From the NCBI RefSeq assembly GCF_000271305.1, contig NZ_AKGD01000003.1, positions 124,001-188,000 on the forward strand: a stretch of DNA of 64,000 bases, written 5' to 3'. The translations under genes and the position numbers were made by a program. The stretch's first letter is position 1. Each line of letters opens with the position of its first letter. The notes below the pieces were generated by a model. It saw only the letters and a list, made by a program, of their open reading frames with translations, had not been told where the DNA came from and searched no databases. Positions 1-8,609 of this stretch are shown piece after piece. This DNA is from Hydrocarboniphaga effusa AP103 (GTDB taxonomy: Bacteria; Pseudomonadota; Gammaproteobacteria; Nevskiales; Nevskiaceae).

Positions 1-229
1 CGGATTGCGCGATCAGCCATTGCTGCTGGATTTGCAGCCAGCCCTCTTTCGCCTTCGTCGAATCGTGAAGACTCGATCTCGATGCGTACTCCAGCAAGTG
101 GTTGCAGCCAATGGTCACGATATGCAGCTTGCTATCGGTGGCTTGTGCCAATGCGACCGCACGATCGTAAGCCGGCGTTCGCAGCATCGAGGGATCGGCG
201 AACAGCAAGATGTTCCGATAGGGGCCCAT
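1..229 (-). CDS. Universal stress protein, N-terminal part (runs off the left edge)
   Basis: The frame is open to the edge of the window, so only about 76 N-terminal residues are seen. They begin MGPYRNILLFADPS and continue through AYDRAVALAQ and KLHIVTIG, the strand-helix-strand start of UspA/UspE-type nucleotide-binding stress proteins. Such proteins act in the cytoplasm during energy or oxygen limitation; this is family knowledge. Neighbouring PEP synthase and alcohol dehydrogenase genes are commonly found beside usp genes. The missing C-terminus prevents deciding between a single and a tandem Usp domain. Confidence 0.75.
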   Translation of the reverse strand, partial: MGPYRNILLFADPSMLRTPAYDRAVALAQATDSKLHIVTIGCNHLLEYASRSSLHDSTKAKEGWLQIQQQWLIAQS

Positions 230-402
230 GGCGTGTTTCCTTGAGTGACGCCGGCAAAGAGTCTCGTGTCGGCCGCGGAGCGTCATGACCCGCGTCAACG
301 ATCGCGTTGGCGCCAGGTCCGGCTCCGCGTCGGCGAATTGATGCGCGTCAATACCGGCGGGAGCTTCAAGGTGGACCATGTAACGGTCAGCTGGAGACAC
401 CG

Positions 403-684
403 ATGAAGAAGCCGCACTTGCTTTCCTTGGAAGATTTCAATTCACTGGCGCAGGCGCGCGACGAGCTTCTTTTGCAGGCGCATCTGTTCAAGGCGGAGGC
501 CGGAGACCGATGGCAGCAGGCAGAGCAGAGCTGGGCGACCTTGCGTGAAGAGCTCCGCGTAGCGCGGGAGTCGATCGACCGCTCGAGCCTCGAAGTGGCC
601 TACGCAACGCAGTTGCTGTACGAGAGCTTGAGAGATGGCTACGCCGATCTGCGAAAGGTTCTGAAGCAGAATGTGAAGAGGTAG
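403..684 (+). CDS. Small hypothetical helical protein (93 aa)
   Basis: The frame is open upstream to 307, but the ATG at 403 has a GGAG-type ribosome site just before it and begins MKKPHLLSLEDFNSL, so the shorter start is preferred. The product is charged and mostly helical (QARDELLLQAHLFKAEAG, then LREELRVARESIDRS), suggesting a short coiled coil. There is no signal peptide or membrane segment. I do not recognise the family. It lies between the usp and adh genes and may belong to the same stress cluster. Confidence 0.45.
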   Translation: MKKPHLLSLEDFNSLAQARDELLLQAHLFKAEAGDRWQQAEQSWATLREELRVARESIDRSSLEVAYATQLLYESLRDGYADLRKVLKQNVKR

Positions 685-697
685 GCGCAGCCCAAGG

Positions 698-1180
698 ATG
701 AAAGCACCGGGCTTTCGCTTGACGTGCTGCTTGACCCTGTTCGCGGGCACCGCGACGGCGATTCCATCAAAGGGCGCGAGCAACGAAGAAGTCGTCACTT
801 ACAGCGACGGTGCATCGAACGTTTCGATCACATGCCCAACTCCTGGTGGTGCAGGTCTTCTGCGCCTGCGATTCTGGGTGATGATTGCTGCGTATCGATC
901 CGGGACCGATGTCGTTGCAGCTACATGCTGGGGCGACCGCCCTCGCGGCGCGTTGACGAACGTCAAGGCGTCGCACATTGCGCTGTACGAAAGTGGAATT
1001 CCCGTGGGGCGCAATGCGGAGAACCGAGATGGCAATGAAGATGAAGGCGGCGATATTCGTCGAGCCCAATCGCATCGTGCTGGGCGAAAAGCCCATTCCG
1101 GATGTCGGTCCGCTCGATGCGCTGATCCGTATCACCACCACGACGATATGCGGCACCGATGTCCACATTCTCAAAGGTGA
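698..1180 (+). CDS. Doubtful exported small protein overlapping the adh start
   Basis: The frame begins with a plausible signal peptide (MKAPGFRLTCCLTLFAGTATA) after a weak AAGG site, and continues about 90 residues with no recognised domain. Its last 50 residues overlap the alcohol dehydrogenase gene in another frame and are low in complexity (HHHDD, RAGRKAHSGCRS), so that part is probably not selected. It may be the 5' remnant of an exported protein that lost its own end, or a chance frame. It is listed because nothing else fills the 685-1028 gap. Confidence 0.2.
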   Translation: MKAPGFRLTCCLTLFAGTATAIPSKGASNEEVVTYSDGASNVSITCPTPGGAGLLRLRFWVMIAAYRSGTDVVAATCWGDRPRGALTNVKASHIALYESGIPVGRNAENRDGNEDEGGDIRRAQSHRAGRKAHSGCRSARCADPYHHHDDMRHRCPHSQR

Positions 1181-2105
1181 GTATCCGGTGAAGTCCGGGC
1201 TGACCGTGGGTCATGAGCCGGTCGGCATCATCGAGAAGCTCGGCTCGGCGGTTCGCGGCTATCGGGAAGGCCAGCGGGTGATCGCCGGCGCCATTACGCC
1301 GAGCGGGCACAGCATGGCCTGCCTGTGCGGTCGGCATTCGCAGGACGGCGCCGATACGCCGCACGGATTCAAGGCGATGGGAGGCTGGCGGTTCGGAAAT
1401 ACGCTCGATGGAGCGCAGGCCGAGTTTCTGCTGGTTCCCGATGCGATGGCGAATCTCGCCGCCGTGCCCCAGGGGCTCACGGATGAGCAGGTTCTGATGT
1501 GTCCCGACATTCTGTCCACCGGCTTCGCCGGTGCCGAAAGCGGCGGTATCCGCATTGGCGATACGGTGGCGGTATTCGCACAGGGGCCGATCGGCCTCTG
1601 CGCCACCGGTGGGGCGAGACTCATGGGCGCCACCACCATCATCGGCGTGGACCGTGTGCCGGCGCGCCTCGAAGTGGCGCGCCGCATGGGAGCCGATTAC
1701 GTCATCGATGCCCGAAGCCAGGATCCTGTGCAGGAAATCCTCCGCCTCACGGAGGGCCGCGGCGTCGATGTGGCTATCGAAGCGCTCGGGAGTCAGAGCA
1801 CTTTCGAAGCCGCTCTGCGCTCGTTGCGCCCGGGCGGGACCTTGTCATCGCTGGGCGTCTATTCCGAAGATCTTCGCATTCCGGTCGACGCGTTCGCGGC
1901 GGGACTGGGGGATCATCGAATCTGCACGACGCTTTGCCCTGGAGGCAAGGAGCGCATGCACAGGCTCATGTCCGTGATTCGATCGGGCAGGCTCGATACA
2001 AGACCGCTGGTCACGCACCGCTTCACGCTCGATCGCATCGAGGAAGCCTACGACTTGTTCTCGCACCAGCGCGACGGTGTGCTCAAGGTCGCGATTACGC
2101 CCTGA
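1029..2105 (+). CDS. Zinc-dependent alcohol dehydrogenase, TBADH type
   Basis: Medium-chain dehydrogenase/reductase that would interconvert alcohols and aldehydes or ketones with NAD(P)H in the cytoplasm. Catalytic zinc ligands of the TBADH subgroup are visible: Cys in TTICGTDVH (about residue 41), His-Glu in VGHEPVG (62-63) and Asp in MCPDILSTGF. The four-cysteine structural zinc loop of classical ADH is absent, also typical of this subgroup. The cofactor fold appears as FAQGPIGLCA, followed by GVDRVPARLEVARRMGADYV. Length (358 aa) is normal. ATG 1029 has GGAG seven bases upstream; ATG 1035 and 1041 are alternatives. Physiological substrate unknown. Confidence 0.88.
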   Translation: MAMKMKAAIFVEPNRIVLGEKPIPDVGPLDALIRITTTTICGTDVHILKGEYPVKSGLTVGHEPVGIIEKLGSAVRGYREGQRVIAGAITPSGHSMACLCGRHSQDGADTPHGFKAMGGWRFGNTLDGAQAEFLLVPDAMANLAAVPQGLTDEQVLMCPDILSTGFAGAESGGIRIGDTVAVFAQGPIGLCATGGARLMGATTIIGVDRVPARLEVARRMGADYVIDARSQDPVQEILRLTEGRGVDVAIEALGSQSTFEAALRSLRPGGTLSSLGVYSEDLRIPVDAFAAGLGDHRICTTLCPGGKERMHRLMSVIRSGRLDTRPLVTHRFTLDRIEEAYDLFSHQRDGVLKVAITP

Positions 2106-2121
2106 GGCGCGAGGTGGTTCG

Positions 2122-2149
2122 GGCGGGTATCGGGACGCCGATGCCCGCC
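2122..2149. terminator. Hairpin between convergent adh and DUF2238 genes
   Basis: GGCGGGTATCGG and CCGATGCCCGCC form a 12-bp stem (one G-T wobble) with a 4-base loop, just after the adh stop and before the end of the converging gene. There is no strong T tract, so it may be a bidirectional terminator of modest strength or an mRNA 3'-end stabiliser. Confidence 0.45.
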
Positions 2150-2179
2150 ACGGCCAGGGATGCATTTGCCGATCGATCG

Positions 2180-2857
2180 CTAGGCCTTGCGCGGTCTGGT
2201 GTGCCGCGATGCCCTGGTCTTCGGCAGCCGGTCGATGACGCCGGCGGCGAGCCCCCCGAGCAGGGCCAGCGCCGAATCTTTCTGGGAATCCCAGGGATCG
2301 CCCTGCGTGCCCAGATACGCCTGACCGAGTTCGCCCCCGAACGTCTCGGCCGCAAGCCATTCCATCAGCTCGTAGCTCAGGGAGATGGACGCGATCATCG
2401 TCAGGGGTGCCCAGCGTGATGCGGGTGACCTGGCGACCAGCTGAGGCGTCAGCATCTCGCGAAGTGGCCGGTGACAAAGCAGGCCGAAAAGAAAGTGCAC
2501 CAGACGATCGTAGTGGTTGCGCTGCAAGCCGATCGTCTCGCCGAGCGAGCGGCCCAGCAGTGCCTCCGACCAGGCGGCATAGGGAACTTCCGCATACGTG
2601 TAGTGCGAGCCGATCTCGTGGGCGATCCCGAACACCGTCAACAGGGCGTACGAAGCGGTGCTCAAGGGCATTCGTCGGTGCCTGCGCAGGAGCCACCATG
2701 CCGACAGCAGTGGAAGAACGTTTTCGAGCGCCCAGTCTTGCGGGAACCAGGGCTTCCATGCGCAGACCAGCCAGGCTCCCATGAACGCGGCGACCATCAG
2801 CGCAGGCGCCGACGCGAGCGACGGGCTCCTGCCCGGTGCGGGAGGCGAGGCCGTCAT
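2180..2857 (-). CDS. DUF2238 (YjdF-like) inner-membrane protein
   Basis: About 225 aa with several membrane helices (LMVAAFMGAWLVCAWKPWF, YALLTVFGIAHEIG, LGLLGGLAAGV-like C-terminus). Conserved polar patches of the DUF2238 family are seen: HEIGSHYTYAEVPY, NHYDRLVHFLFGLL, SYELMEWLAAE and GDPWDSQKD. The biochemical role of the family is not known. The frame opens at 2944, but the Met at 2857 starts a more typical N-terminus (MTASPPAPGR) before the first helix. It lies downstream of the sigma factor gene on the same strand with a gap of about 120 bases, so co-transcription is possible. Confidence 0.7.
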   Translation of the reverse strand: MTASPPAPGRSPSLASAPALMVAAFMGAWLVCAWKPWFPQDWALENVLPLLSAWWLLRRHRRMPLSTASYALLTVFGIAHEIGSHYTYAEVPYAAWSEALLGRSLGETIGLQRNHYDRLVHFLFGLLCHRPLREMLTPQLVARSPASRWAPLTMIASISLSYELMEWLAAETFGGELGQAYLGTQGDPWDSQKDSALALLGGLAAGVIDRLPKTRASRHTRPRKA

Positions 2858-2981
2858 CGCAGGCTCAGCGTCGCCGCGTGCGGGTAGGAAACCGGCGTCG
2901 CCGATGGGAGGGTATGCGACGCAGGCGATGCGGCGAAGGAGCACCGTGTGCCGGCTCGATGCGTTCCCACTGCCTCACGGA

Positions 2982-3860
2982 TCAGGCTTCGGCCAGGCGA
3001 CTATCGACGCCTGCGGCGATCATGCTGTCATGGATCCGCGAAATGGCGCGGTTCTGTATTTGTCTCATGCGCTCCATCGAGATGTCGTACTGCTCGGACA
3101 GTTCGCGCAGCCCTGCTTTGTCGTTCTGGATCCAGCGTCGCCGGACGATGTCCTTCGAGCGTTCGTCGAGTTGGGACCAGGCGGCATACAGTGCTTTCTT
3201 CTGCAGCTCGCTCCACTGTGCCGCCGCCGCCGCAGTGGCTACCACGTCGTCGTCACCGGGCAGATCGAGCCTGTCATGCATTTCATTCATTGCATGGTCC
3301 AGGGACAGATCGGCGCTGCCCAGTCGAAGCTCCATGGTGTAGACGTCGGCGCAATCGACATGAAGTTCGTCGGCGATGGCGCTGGCCTCCAGGTCTCGCA
3401 GGGATCCGGCTTCTGCCCGCCGGCTTCGCAAGCCGAAGAACAGTCTGCGTTGTGCCTTGGTGGTCGCGATTTTGACGATGCGCCAGTTTCGTACGATGAA
3501 GTCGTGGATCTCGCTGCGGATGTGATAAGTAGCGAAGGTCATGAGGCGCACGTCCATGCCTGGATCGAAACGCGACATCGCGCGCAGCAGGCCGAGGTTG
3601 CCCTGTTGAATCAGATCGGCAAGAGGCAATCCATAGCCCGCATAGCCACGGGCGATGTGCACCACGTAGCGCAGATTGGCGTGTACGAGCTCGTCTCTGG
3701 CGGCTGCGTCGTGTCCGTCTCGCACGCGCGACGCGAGTTCGAGTTCCCGGCATTTTTCCAGGCGCGGAACCCGGTTGACCGATCGAACATAGGAGTCGAG
3801 GTTGTCGGCGCGTAATGGCGGGATCGAACGCCGTCTCGAACTTTGAAGATTCAGGGTCAT
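2982..3860 (-). CDS. RpoH-like alternative sigma factor
   Basis: Sigma-70-family protein of 292 aa, close to RpoH length. Region 2 reads LPLADLIQQGNLGLLRAMSRFDP with the -10-binding MTFATYHIRSEIHDFIVRNWRIVK. The RpoH-box-like segment QRRLFFGLRSRR is present. Region 4 helix-turn-helix is LRELSEQYDISMERMRQIQNRA. It should direct RNA polymerase to heat-shock or stress promoters. It starts 26 bases after ppsA on the same strand, so a ppsA-sigma operon is likely. That context is not the usual ftsYEX-rpoH one, so this may be a second, specialised RpoH paralogue rather than the housekeeping sigma-32. Confidence 0.82.
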   Translation of the reverse strand: MTLNLQSSRRRSIPPLRADNLDSYVRSVNRVPRLEKCRELELASRVRDGHDAAARDELVHANLRYVVHIARGYAGYGLPLADLIQQGNLGLLRAMSRFDPGMDVRLMTFATYHIRSEIHDFIVRNWRIVKIATTKAQRRLFFGLRSRRAEAGSLRDLEASAIADELHVDCADVYTMELRLGSADLSLDHAMNEMHDRLDLPGDDDVVATAAAAAQWSELQKKALYAAWSQLDERSKDIVRRRWIQNDKAGLRELSEQYDISMERMRQIQNRAISRIHDSMIAAGVDSRLAEA

Positions 3861-3886
3861 GGCGCGTCGTCACCTGGTCGGCGATA

Positions 3887-6298
3887 TCAGCGTACGCCGA
3901 CGAAGTTGTCGAAATGATGTTCGGCGTTGCGGACGTTCCGCTTGACAGCCGCGAAGCTCGAAGGGCTCACCGAGATCGAATCGATGCCGGCTCGGACCAG
4001 CAAGCCGGCGAAATCGGGCTGGCTGCTGGGGGCTTCGCCACACAGCCCGACCGGGATTTTCAGCTCGTGAGCGCGACGGATGACATCCTTGATCAAGCTG
4101 ATGACGGCCGGACTGCGTTCCGAAAACAGCGGCGCGAGCTCGTCCGAGTCGCGGTCCACCCCCAGCGTGAGCTGGGTCAGGTCGTTGCTGCCGATCGAGA
4201 AGCCATCGAAGCGCTTGGCGAACTCTTCCGCGAGGATCACATTGGAAGGTATCTCGCACATGACATAGACCTTGAGCCCGCCCTGGCCGCGCTGCAGCCC
4301 GTTGAGAGCCATGACCGTCAGTACCTGATCCGCTTCTTCTGGCGTGCGGCAGAAGGGCACCATGACGATGACGTTGGAGAATCCGAGCTTCTCGCGCAGT
4401 TGCTTGATCGCACGGCATTCGAGAGCGAAGCCGTCGCGGTACCGCGGCGAGTAATAGCGTGAGGCACCGCGCAGGCCGATCATCGGATTCTCCTCGTGCG
4501 GCTCGAAGTCGCGACCTCCGAGCAGATCGGCGTATTCGTTGGTCTTGAAATCCGAGAATCGCAGGATCATCGGCTTGGGGTAGCAGCTCGCGGCGATACG
4601 CCCCAGGGCTGCCGACAGACGCTCGACGAAGTACTCGGTCCTGTCGGCGTAGCCACGTGTGAGCTGTTCGATCTGTCGCCGCTGCTCTTTGTCGGTGACG
4701 CGATCCAGATGGACCAAGGCCATCGGGTGGACTTTGATGGTGTTGCTGATGACGAATTCCATGCGTGCCAGGCCGATGCCATCGGCGGGCAGGCGCCAGG
4801 AGCGAAGCGCCGAAGCGGGATTGGCGATATTGAGCATCACCTTGGTTCGGGTGATCGGAATCTCGTCGAGCGCGAGATGATCGATCTGGATTTTCGACTG
4901 CCCTTCGTAGATGTGGCCGATATCGCCTTCGGCGCAACTGACGGTGACATCCTGGCCGTCATGAAGCAGGCGCGTGGCTTCGCCGGTACCGATGAGCGCG
5001 GGCACTCCCAGCTCGCGACTCACGATGGCCGCATGCGAGGTTCGCCCGCCATGATCGGTGACGATCGCGGCCGCCTTGCGCATGAGGGGAACCCAGTCCG
5101 GATCGGTGTTCTCCGCGACCAGGATCGAGCCGGAAGGAAAATCCTCCACTGCGCGGGGGTCGGTGACGAGACGAACCCTTCCGGCTGCGGCGGCCTCGCC
5201 GACGGCGAGCCCCGACAGCAAGAGGCGGCCCGGCAGGACCACGCGGTGCGTTTCGAGTGCGAATCCCTGCTTGCGTTGAGACTGAGCGGTCTCGGGGCGT
5301 GCTTGCACGATGTAGAGCTGCGCCGTGTCGCCATCCTTGGCCCACTCCATGTCCATGGCAACGCCGTAGTGCTTCTCGATGATGCAGGCCCAGCGCGCGA
5401 GTTGAAGGATTTCACTGTCGCTGAGCACGCTGCTTTCGCGCTCTGCCACCGATGTCGTCACCGTACGCGTGGTCGCACCGGTCTCGGCGGAATAGATCAT
5501 CTTCAAGGCCTTGCCGCCGATCTTGCGCTCGATGATCGGAACCAGTGCCGGTTCCGTGAGCAGGGGCTTGAAGATCACGTATTCGTCCGGGTCGACGCGT
5601 CCTTGCACGATGGTTTCGCCCAGGCCCCATGACGCATTGATGATCACCACGCGATCACAGCCGGTTTCGGTGTCGACGGAGAACATGACGCCCGAGCCGC
5701 CGCTATCCGCGCGTACCATCAGCTGGACTCCGACGGACAGCGCGACCGACTGGTGATCGAAGCCGCGGGCCTGTCGATAGCTGATCGCCCGGTCGGTATA
5801 AAGCGATGCGAAGCAGTTGCGGCAGGCGTTCAGGAGTGCGGTTTCGCCGACGACGTTGAGATAGGTCTCCTGCTGGCCGGCAAAACTTGCGTCGGGCAGA
5901 TCTTCTGCGGTTGCACTCGAGCGCACCGCCACCGCGACGCGAGTGCCGTTGTGCTGCTGGCAAAGCCGCTGATACGCACTGCGGATGGTCGCCGCCAGAT
6001 CGTCCGACCAGATTGATCTCGAAAATGCGGTGCGGATGCGCTCGCCGGCTTGTGCGAGCGTGAGCGCTCCGGACGAGAGTGCAGACAAAGCCTCGCTGAT
6101 CTCCGGAGCCAGCCGATTGGTCTCGACGAATCGTCTATAGGCATGGGCGGTGAGCGCGAAGCCGCCTGGTACGCGCACCCCCTGATCCGCGAGCTTGCGG
6201 ATCATTTCACCGAGCGAGGCATTTTTTCCGCCCACCAAAGGCACGTCTTCGCGGCCCACCGATTCGAGAGGAACAACTTCAGGCAGAGACTGGCTCAT
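3887..6298 (-). CDS. ppsA: Phosphoenolpyruvate synthase
   Basis: Converts pyruvate and ATP to PEP, AMP and phosphate, the gluconeogenic entry needed for growth on acids or hydrocarbons. Full family length (803 aa). N-terminal nucleotide-binding domain: VPLVGGKNASLGEMIRKL, then VAVRSSATAEDLPDASFAGQ. Phosphohistidine domain: TDHGGRTSHAAIVSRELGVP, with His in TSHA. C-terminal PEP/pyruvate barrel: MVPFCRTPEEA, GFSIGSNDLTQLTLGVDRDS and the catalytic cysteine in VGLCGEAPS. ATG 6298 precedes MSQSLPEVV. It is transcribed divergently from the NUDIX gene. Its partner kinase/phosphorylase is not in view. Confidence 0.96.
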   Translation of the reverse strand: MSQSLPEVVPLESVGREDVPLVGGKNASLGEMIRKLADQGVRVPGGFALTAHAYRRFVETNRLAPEISEALSALSSGALTLAQAGERIRTAFSRSIWSDDLAATIRSAYQRLCQQHNGTRVAVAVRSSATAEDLPDASFAGQQETYLNVVGETALLNACRNCFASLYTDRAISYRQARGFDHQSVALSVGVQLMVRADSGGSGVMFSVDTETGCDRVVIINASWGLGETIVQGRVDPDEYVIFKPLLTEPALVPIIERKIGGKALKMIYSAETGATTRTVTTSVAERESSVLSDSEILQLARWACIIEKHYGVAMDMEWAKDGDTAQLYIVQARPETAQSQRKQGFALETHRVVLPGRLLLSGLAVGEAAAAGRVRLVTDPRAVEDFPSGSILVAENTDPDWVPLMRKAAAIVTDHGGRTSHAAIVSRELGVPALIGTGEATRLLHDGQDVTVSCAEGDIGHIYEGQSKIQIDHLALDEIPITRTKVMLNIANPASALRSWRLPADGIGLARMEFVISNTIKVHPMALVHLDRVTDKEQRRQIEQLTRGYADRTEYFVERLSAALGRIAASCYPKPMILRFSDFKTNEYADLLGGRDFEPHEENPMIGLRGASRYYSPRYRDGFALECRAIKQLREKLGFSNVIVMVPFCRTPEEADQVLTVMALNGLQRGQGGLKVYVMCEIPSNVILAEEFAKRFDGFSIGSNDLTQLTLGVDRDSDELAPLFSERSPAVISLIKDVIRRAHELKIPVGLCGEAPSSQPDFAGLLVRAGIDSISVSPSSFAAVKRNVRNAEHHFDNFVGVR

Positions 6299-6433
6299 GT
6301 TGATTACCTGTGCGCTTCAGTGAATAAAATTGCGAATGGATTTTTTAAACCGTGCGCTAGAGATAGTGCGTGAGCGAAGCTGCTGCCATGACCCGCGTCA
6401 ATGGCGATATCGCGCAGCCGCGGGGTGAGGTCG

Positions 6434-6916
6434 ATGCAGTCGAAAGCGAGAGGTCGGAAGCGGAGTGCGGGGCTGCTCGCCTATCGCAGGCGAGCCGGCC
6501 TCGTCGAAGTCTTCCTGGTTCATCCCGGCGGGCCGTTCTGGCGGGGGAAGGACGAGGGAGCGTGGAGCATTCCGAAAGGGGAGTGCTCCGACGACGAAAC
6601 GGGAATGGATGCCGCAGCGCGCGAGTTCCGCGAGGAAACAGGCTTTGATGTTGGCGCCGGCCCTTTCATCCCCTTGGGAACGGTGCGCCAGCCCGGAGGA
6701 AAGCTCGTCGAGGCCTGGGCGGTGGAGTTCGATCTCGACGAGAGGGAACTGGTCAGCAACAGCTTAATGATCGAGTGGCCTCCAGGATCGGGAATGCAGC
6801 GCAGATTCCCGGAGGTGGATCGCGGTGCCTGGTTCAGCCTCAAGGACGCGAATGCGAAGCTGCTCAAGGGACAGCTCCGTTTGCTCGATCACTTCGGGAA
6901 AGCAGTGCCCGCCTGA
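6434..6916 (+). CDS. NUDIX hydrolase
   Basis: Cytoplasmic pyrophosphohydrolase of about 160 aa. The Nudix box is complete: G-ECSDD-E-TGMDAAA-REFREETGFD (G x5 E x7 REUxEExGU). The N-terminal strand SAGLLAYRRRAG and the GGPFWRGKDEGAWSIPKG segment resemble the group that acts on dinucleoside polyphosphates or ADP-ribose-like substrates, but the substrate cannot be read from sequence. ATG 6434 with an upstream GAGG is preferred over 6401. It is divergent from ppsA across a 135-base AT-rich gap that must hold both promoters. Confidence 0.85.
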   Translation: MQSKARGRKRSAGLLAYRRRAGLVEVFLVHPGGPFWRGKDEGAWSIPKGECSDDETGMDAAAREFREETGFDVGAGPFIPLGTVRQPGGKLVEAWAVEFDLDERELVSNSLMIEWPPGSGMQRRFPEVDRGAWFSLKDANAKLLKGQLRLLDHFGKAVPA

Positions 6917-7010
6917 GGAACGACAGGACGCGCTATCGCGAAGCTTCGATGCGCGTCGGGCCGATGAAGCCGATCAGGACAAAGAAGCGCGCGTTGAATC
7001 GGTCCGGTCG

Positions 7011-8084
7011 CTAACGGCGCGGGACATCGCTGCCGGCCGTGACTGTCTGCTTCGTCAGCAAGGATCTGGAACACAGCAGCCCAGGGATCATGGGCAGCCA
7101 GAAGCTCAGCCCTCTGAAGAGCAGCGTGGCCGATAGTGCGGCGGCTGCGGAGACGCCGGTCCATTGCAGGGTTGCGAATGAGGCTGCTTCGAAGGCGCCG
7201 ATTCCCCCAGGCATGAAGCTGAGGCTGCGAACGATGGAGGAGATCATGAAGCTGGCGAAGACTTGAGCGGGCGATGCTTCCACGCCGAGCGATCGGAGCA
7301 GCGCCCACAAGGTCAATGCATCGAGTGCGACGATCGACAACTGCAGGACCGTCGCCCTCAGCAGCACCGACGGCTTCCGGAGTAGCCCCGGGTCTGCTTC
7401 TCTCAAGCTCTTGAGGCTTCTATTGAGCCAATCGAGCCTGTGCAGGGCCGGCGGCAACCGGACGGCTCTGCCGACGAGCAGCCATGTCGACGCGATCAAT
7501 CCGATGCTGGCGATGGTGAACAATCCCGAGAGCATCAGGACCGGCGTGACGATCTGGCCGGTCCCCAGCGCGATCAGCATTGCGGCAGCCAGAGCAAGCA
7601 GATACGCGGTGAAGTACGACACGATGCTGACTCCGACGCCGCCCATGACGATGGAGGCTGACAGTCCTCGGTTTTTGAGTACGGAGGCCATCATCGTGGT
7701 TCCGCCGATGCCCATCAGCGGAATCGTTTGATCGACGAATAGCTTCGCCAGGCTCACCTGGAGCGCAAGGCCCAGTGAGAGCCGATGTCCGGCATGGCGG
7801 GCCAGATCGCGCCAGATCTGTCCTTGCGAGCAATAGGTGGCCGCCTGTAGCAGCACCGTTAGCGTCAGCCACTCGGGCCGGACCTCTTGCATGAGCCGTA
7901 TGAACGCCTTCTCCTCGGATTGATGGAGCGCGACGCCGATCAACGCCGCCAGAATGCCGAGGCCCAGTAACCACGAGAGGAGCGCCAGCTTCTGATGTCG
8001 GCCCGTCTGCAGGGGCTGTTCGGCTGCTTGCGGGGTGCCTTCCGTGGTCTGCGCTTGATCAGCGCGATCTTTGCGCTGTTCCAT
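7011..8084 (-). CDS. Lysylphosphatidylglycerol synthase TM-domain family (UPF0104) membrane protein
   Basis: 357-aa integral membrane protein with about eight hydrophobic segments (LALLSWLLGLGILAALIGV, LTLTVLLQAATYC, IVSYFTAYLLALAAAMLIAL and others). The family hallmarks FMPGGIGAFEAA and LLFRGLSFWLP near the C-terminus identify the LPG-synthase transmembrane/flippase domain without the soluble aminoacyltransferase part. Family members are implicated in lipid flipping or lipid modification; the substrate here is unknown. The N-terminal 30 residues are polar. It is the last gene of a minus-strand run that may include the two broken genes upstream. Confidence 0.8.
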   Translation of the reverse strand: MEQRKDRADQAQTTEGTPQAAEQPLQTGRHQKLALLSWLLGLGILAALIGVALHQSEEKAFIRLMQEVRPEWLTLTVLLQAATYCSQGQIWRDLARHAGHRLSLGLALQVSLAKLFVDQTIPLMGIGGTTMMASVLKNRGLSASIVMGGVGVSIVSYFTAYLLALAAAMLIALGTGQIVTPVLMLSGLFTIASIGLIASTWLLVGRAVRLPPALHRLDWLNRSLKSLREADPGLLRKPSVLLRATVLQLSIVALDALTLWALLRSLGVEASPAQVFASFMISSIVRSLSFMPGGIGAFEAASFATLQWTGVSAAAALSATLLFRGLSFWLPMIPGLLCSRSLLTKQTVTAGSDVPRR

Positions 8085-8171
8085 CTCGAAATACTCCGCA
8101 TTGCTGGAGCAGGGGAATGACGCTGAAGCTCTGCCGGTACCTGGAGTATCCCGGCGAGTGCCGGCTTCGGG

Positions 8172-8419
8172 TCAGCGGGAGCGACGTGCTGGCGCCGATG
8201 AGTCGTCGCTTCGCCACAGAGCGGCGACAGCGAGTGCCACTATCAGCACATAGAGGATCAATCCAAACGTATACAGCGGGTATCCCAGGAAAACTTCCGC
8301 TGTGCGACGGATGCGCAGGCTTTCGATGCTTCCGACGTCAGCCCGCGCCAAGTCCAGTATCCGGAAAGTGCGACTCCGGACAACGCGAAAAGCAAAATGA
8401 GCTGAAGCACCGTGTTCAT
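8172..8419 (-). pseudogene. Possible small membrane protein split over two frames
   Basis: Two hydrophobic segments lie in adjacent frames on this strand. From ATG 8419 the frame gives MNTVLQLILLFALSGVAL plus a polar tail that stops at 8258. In another frame, ending at 8172, lies FLGYPLYTFGLILYVL followed by IVALAVAALWRSDDSS. A frameshift between them would join a two-helix protein of about 80 aa. Either frame alone could also be a short single-helix protein. No family was recognised. Confidence 0.25.
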
Positions 8420-8609
8420 TGATTTCTCTCCGTCGGCATGACGAAAAGACTCATGAACTTCGAAGGTGGCTGCAATGACCTGGGTCATCGCCGCGCGCGT
8501 GATCGCTACGCCGGCAATGCGAAGCATCTGGCGCATCGGGTGCCAGTCCGCGAGGCGATTGAGCGGCCTCCGCGACAGACTGAAGCGGCCTCTCTCCGGA
8601 GGCGAAGGT

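Noticed and set aside
4496..5632. A 378-codon frame antisense to ppsA
   Set aside because: ppsA is intact with all active-site motifs. High-GC third positions create long antisense frames throughout this window.
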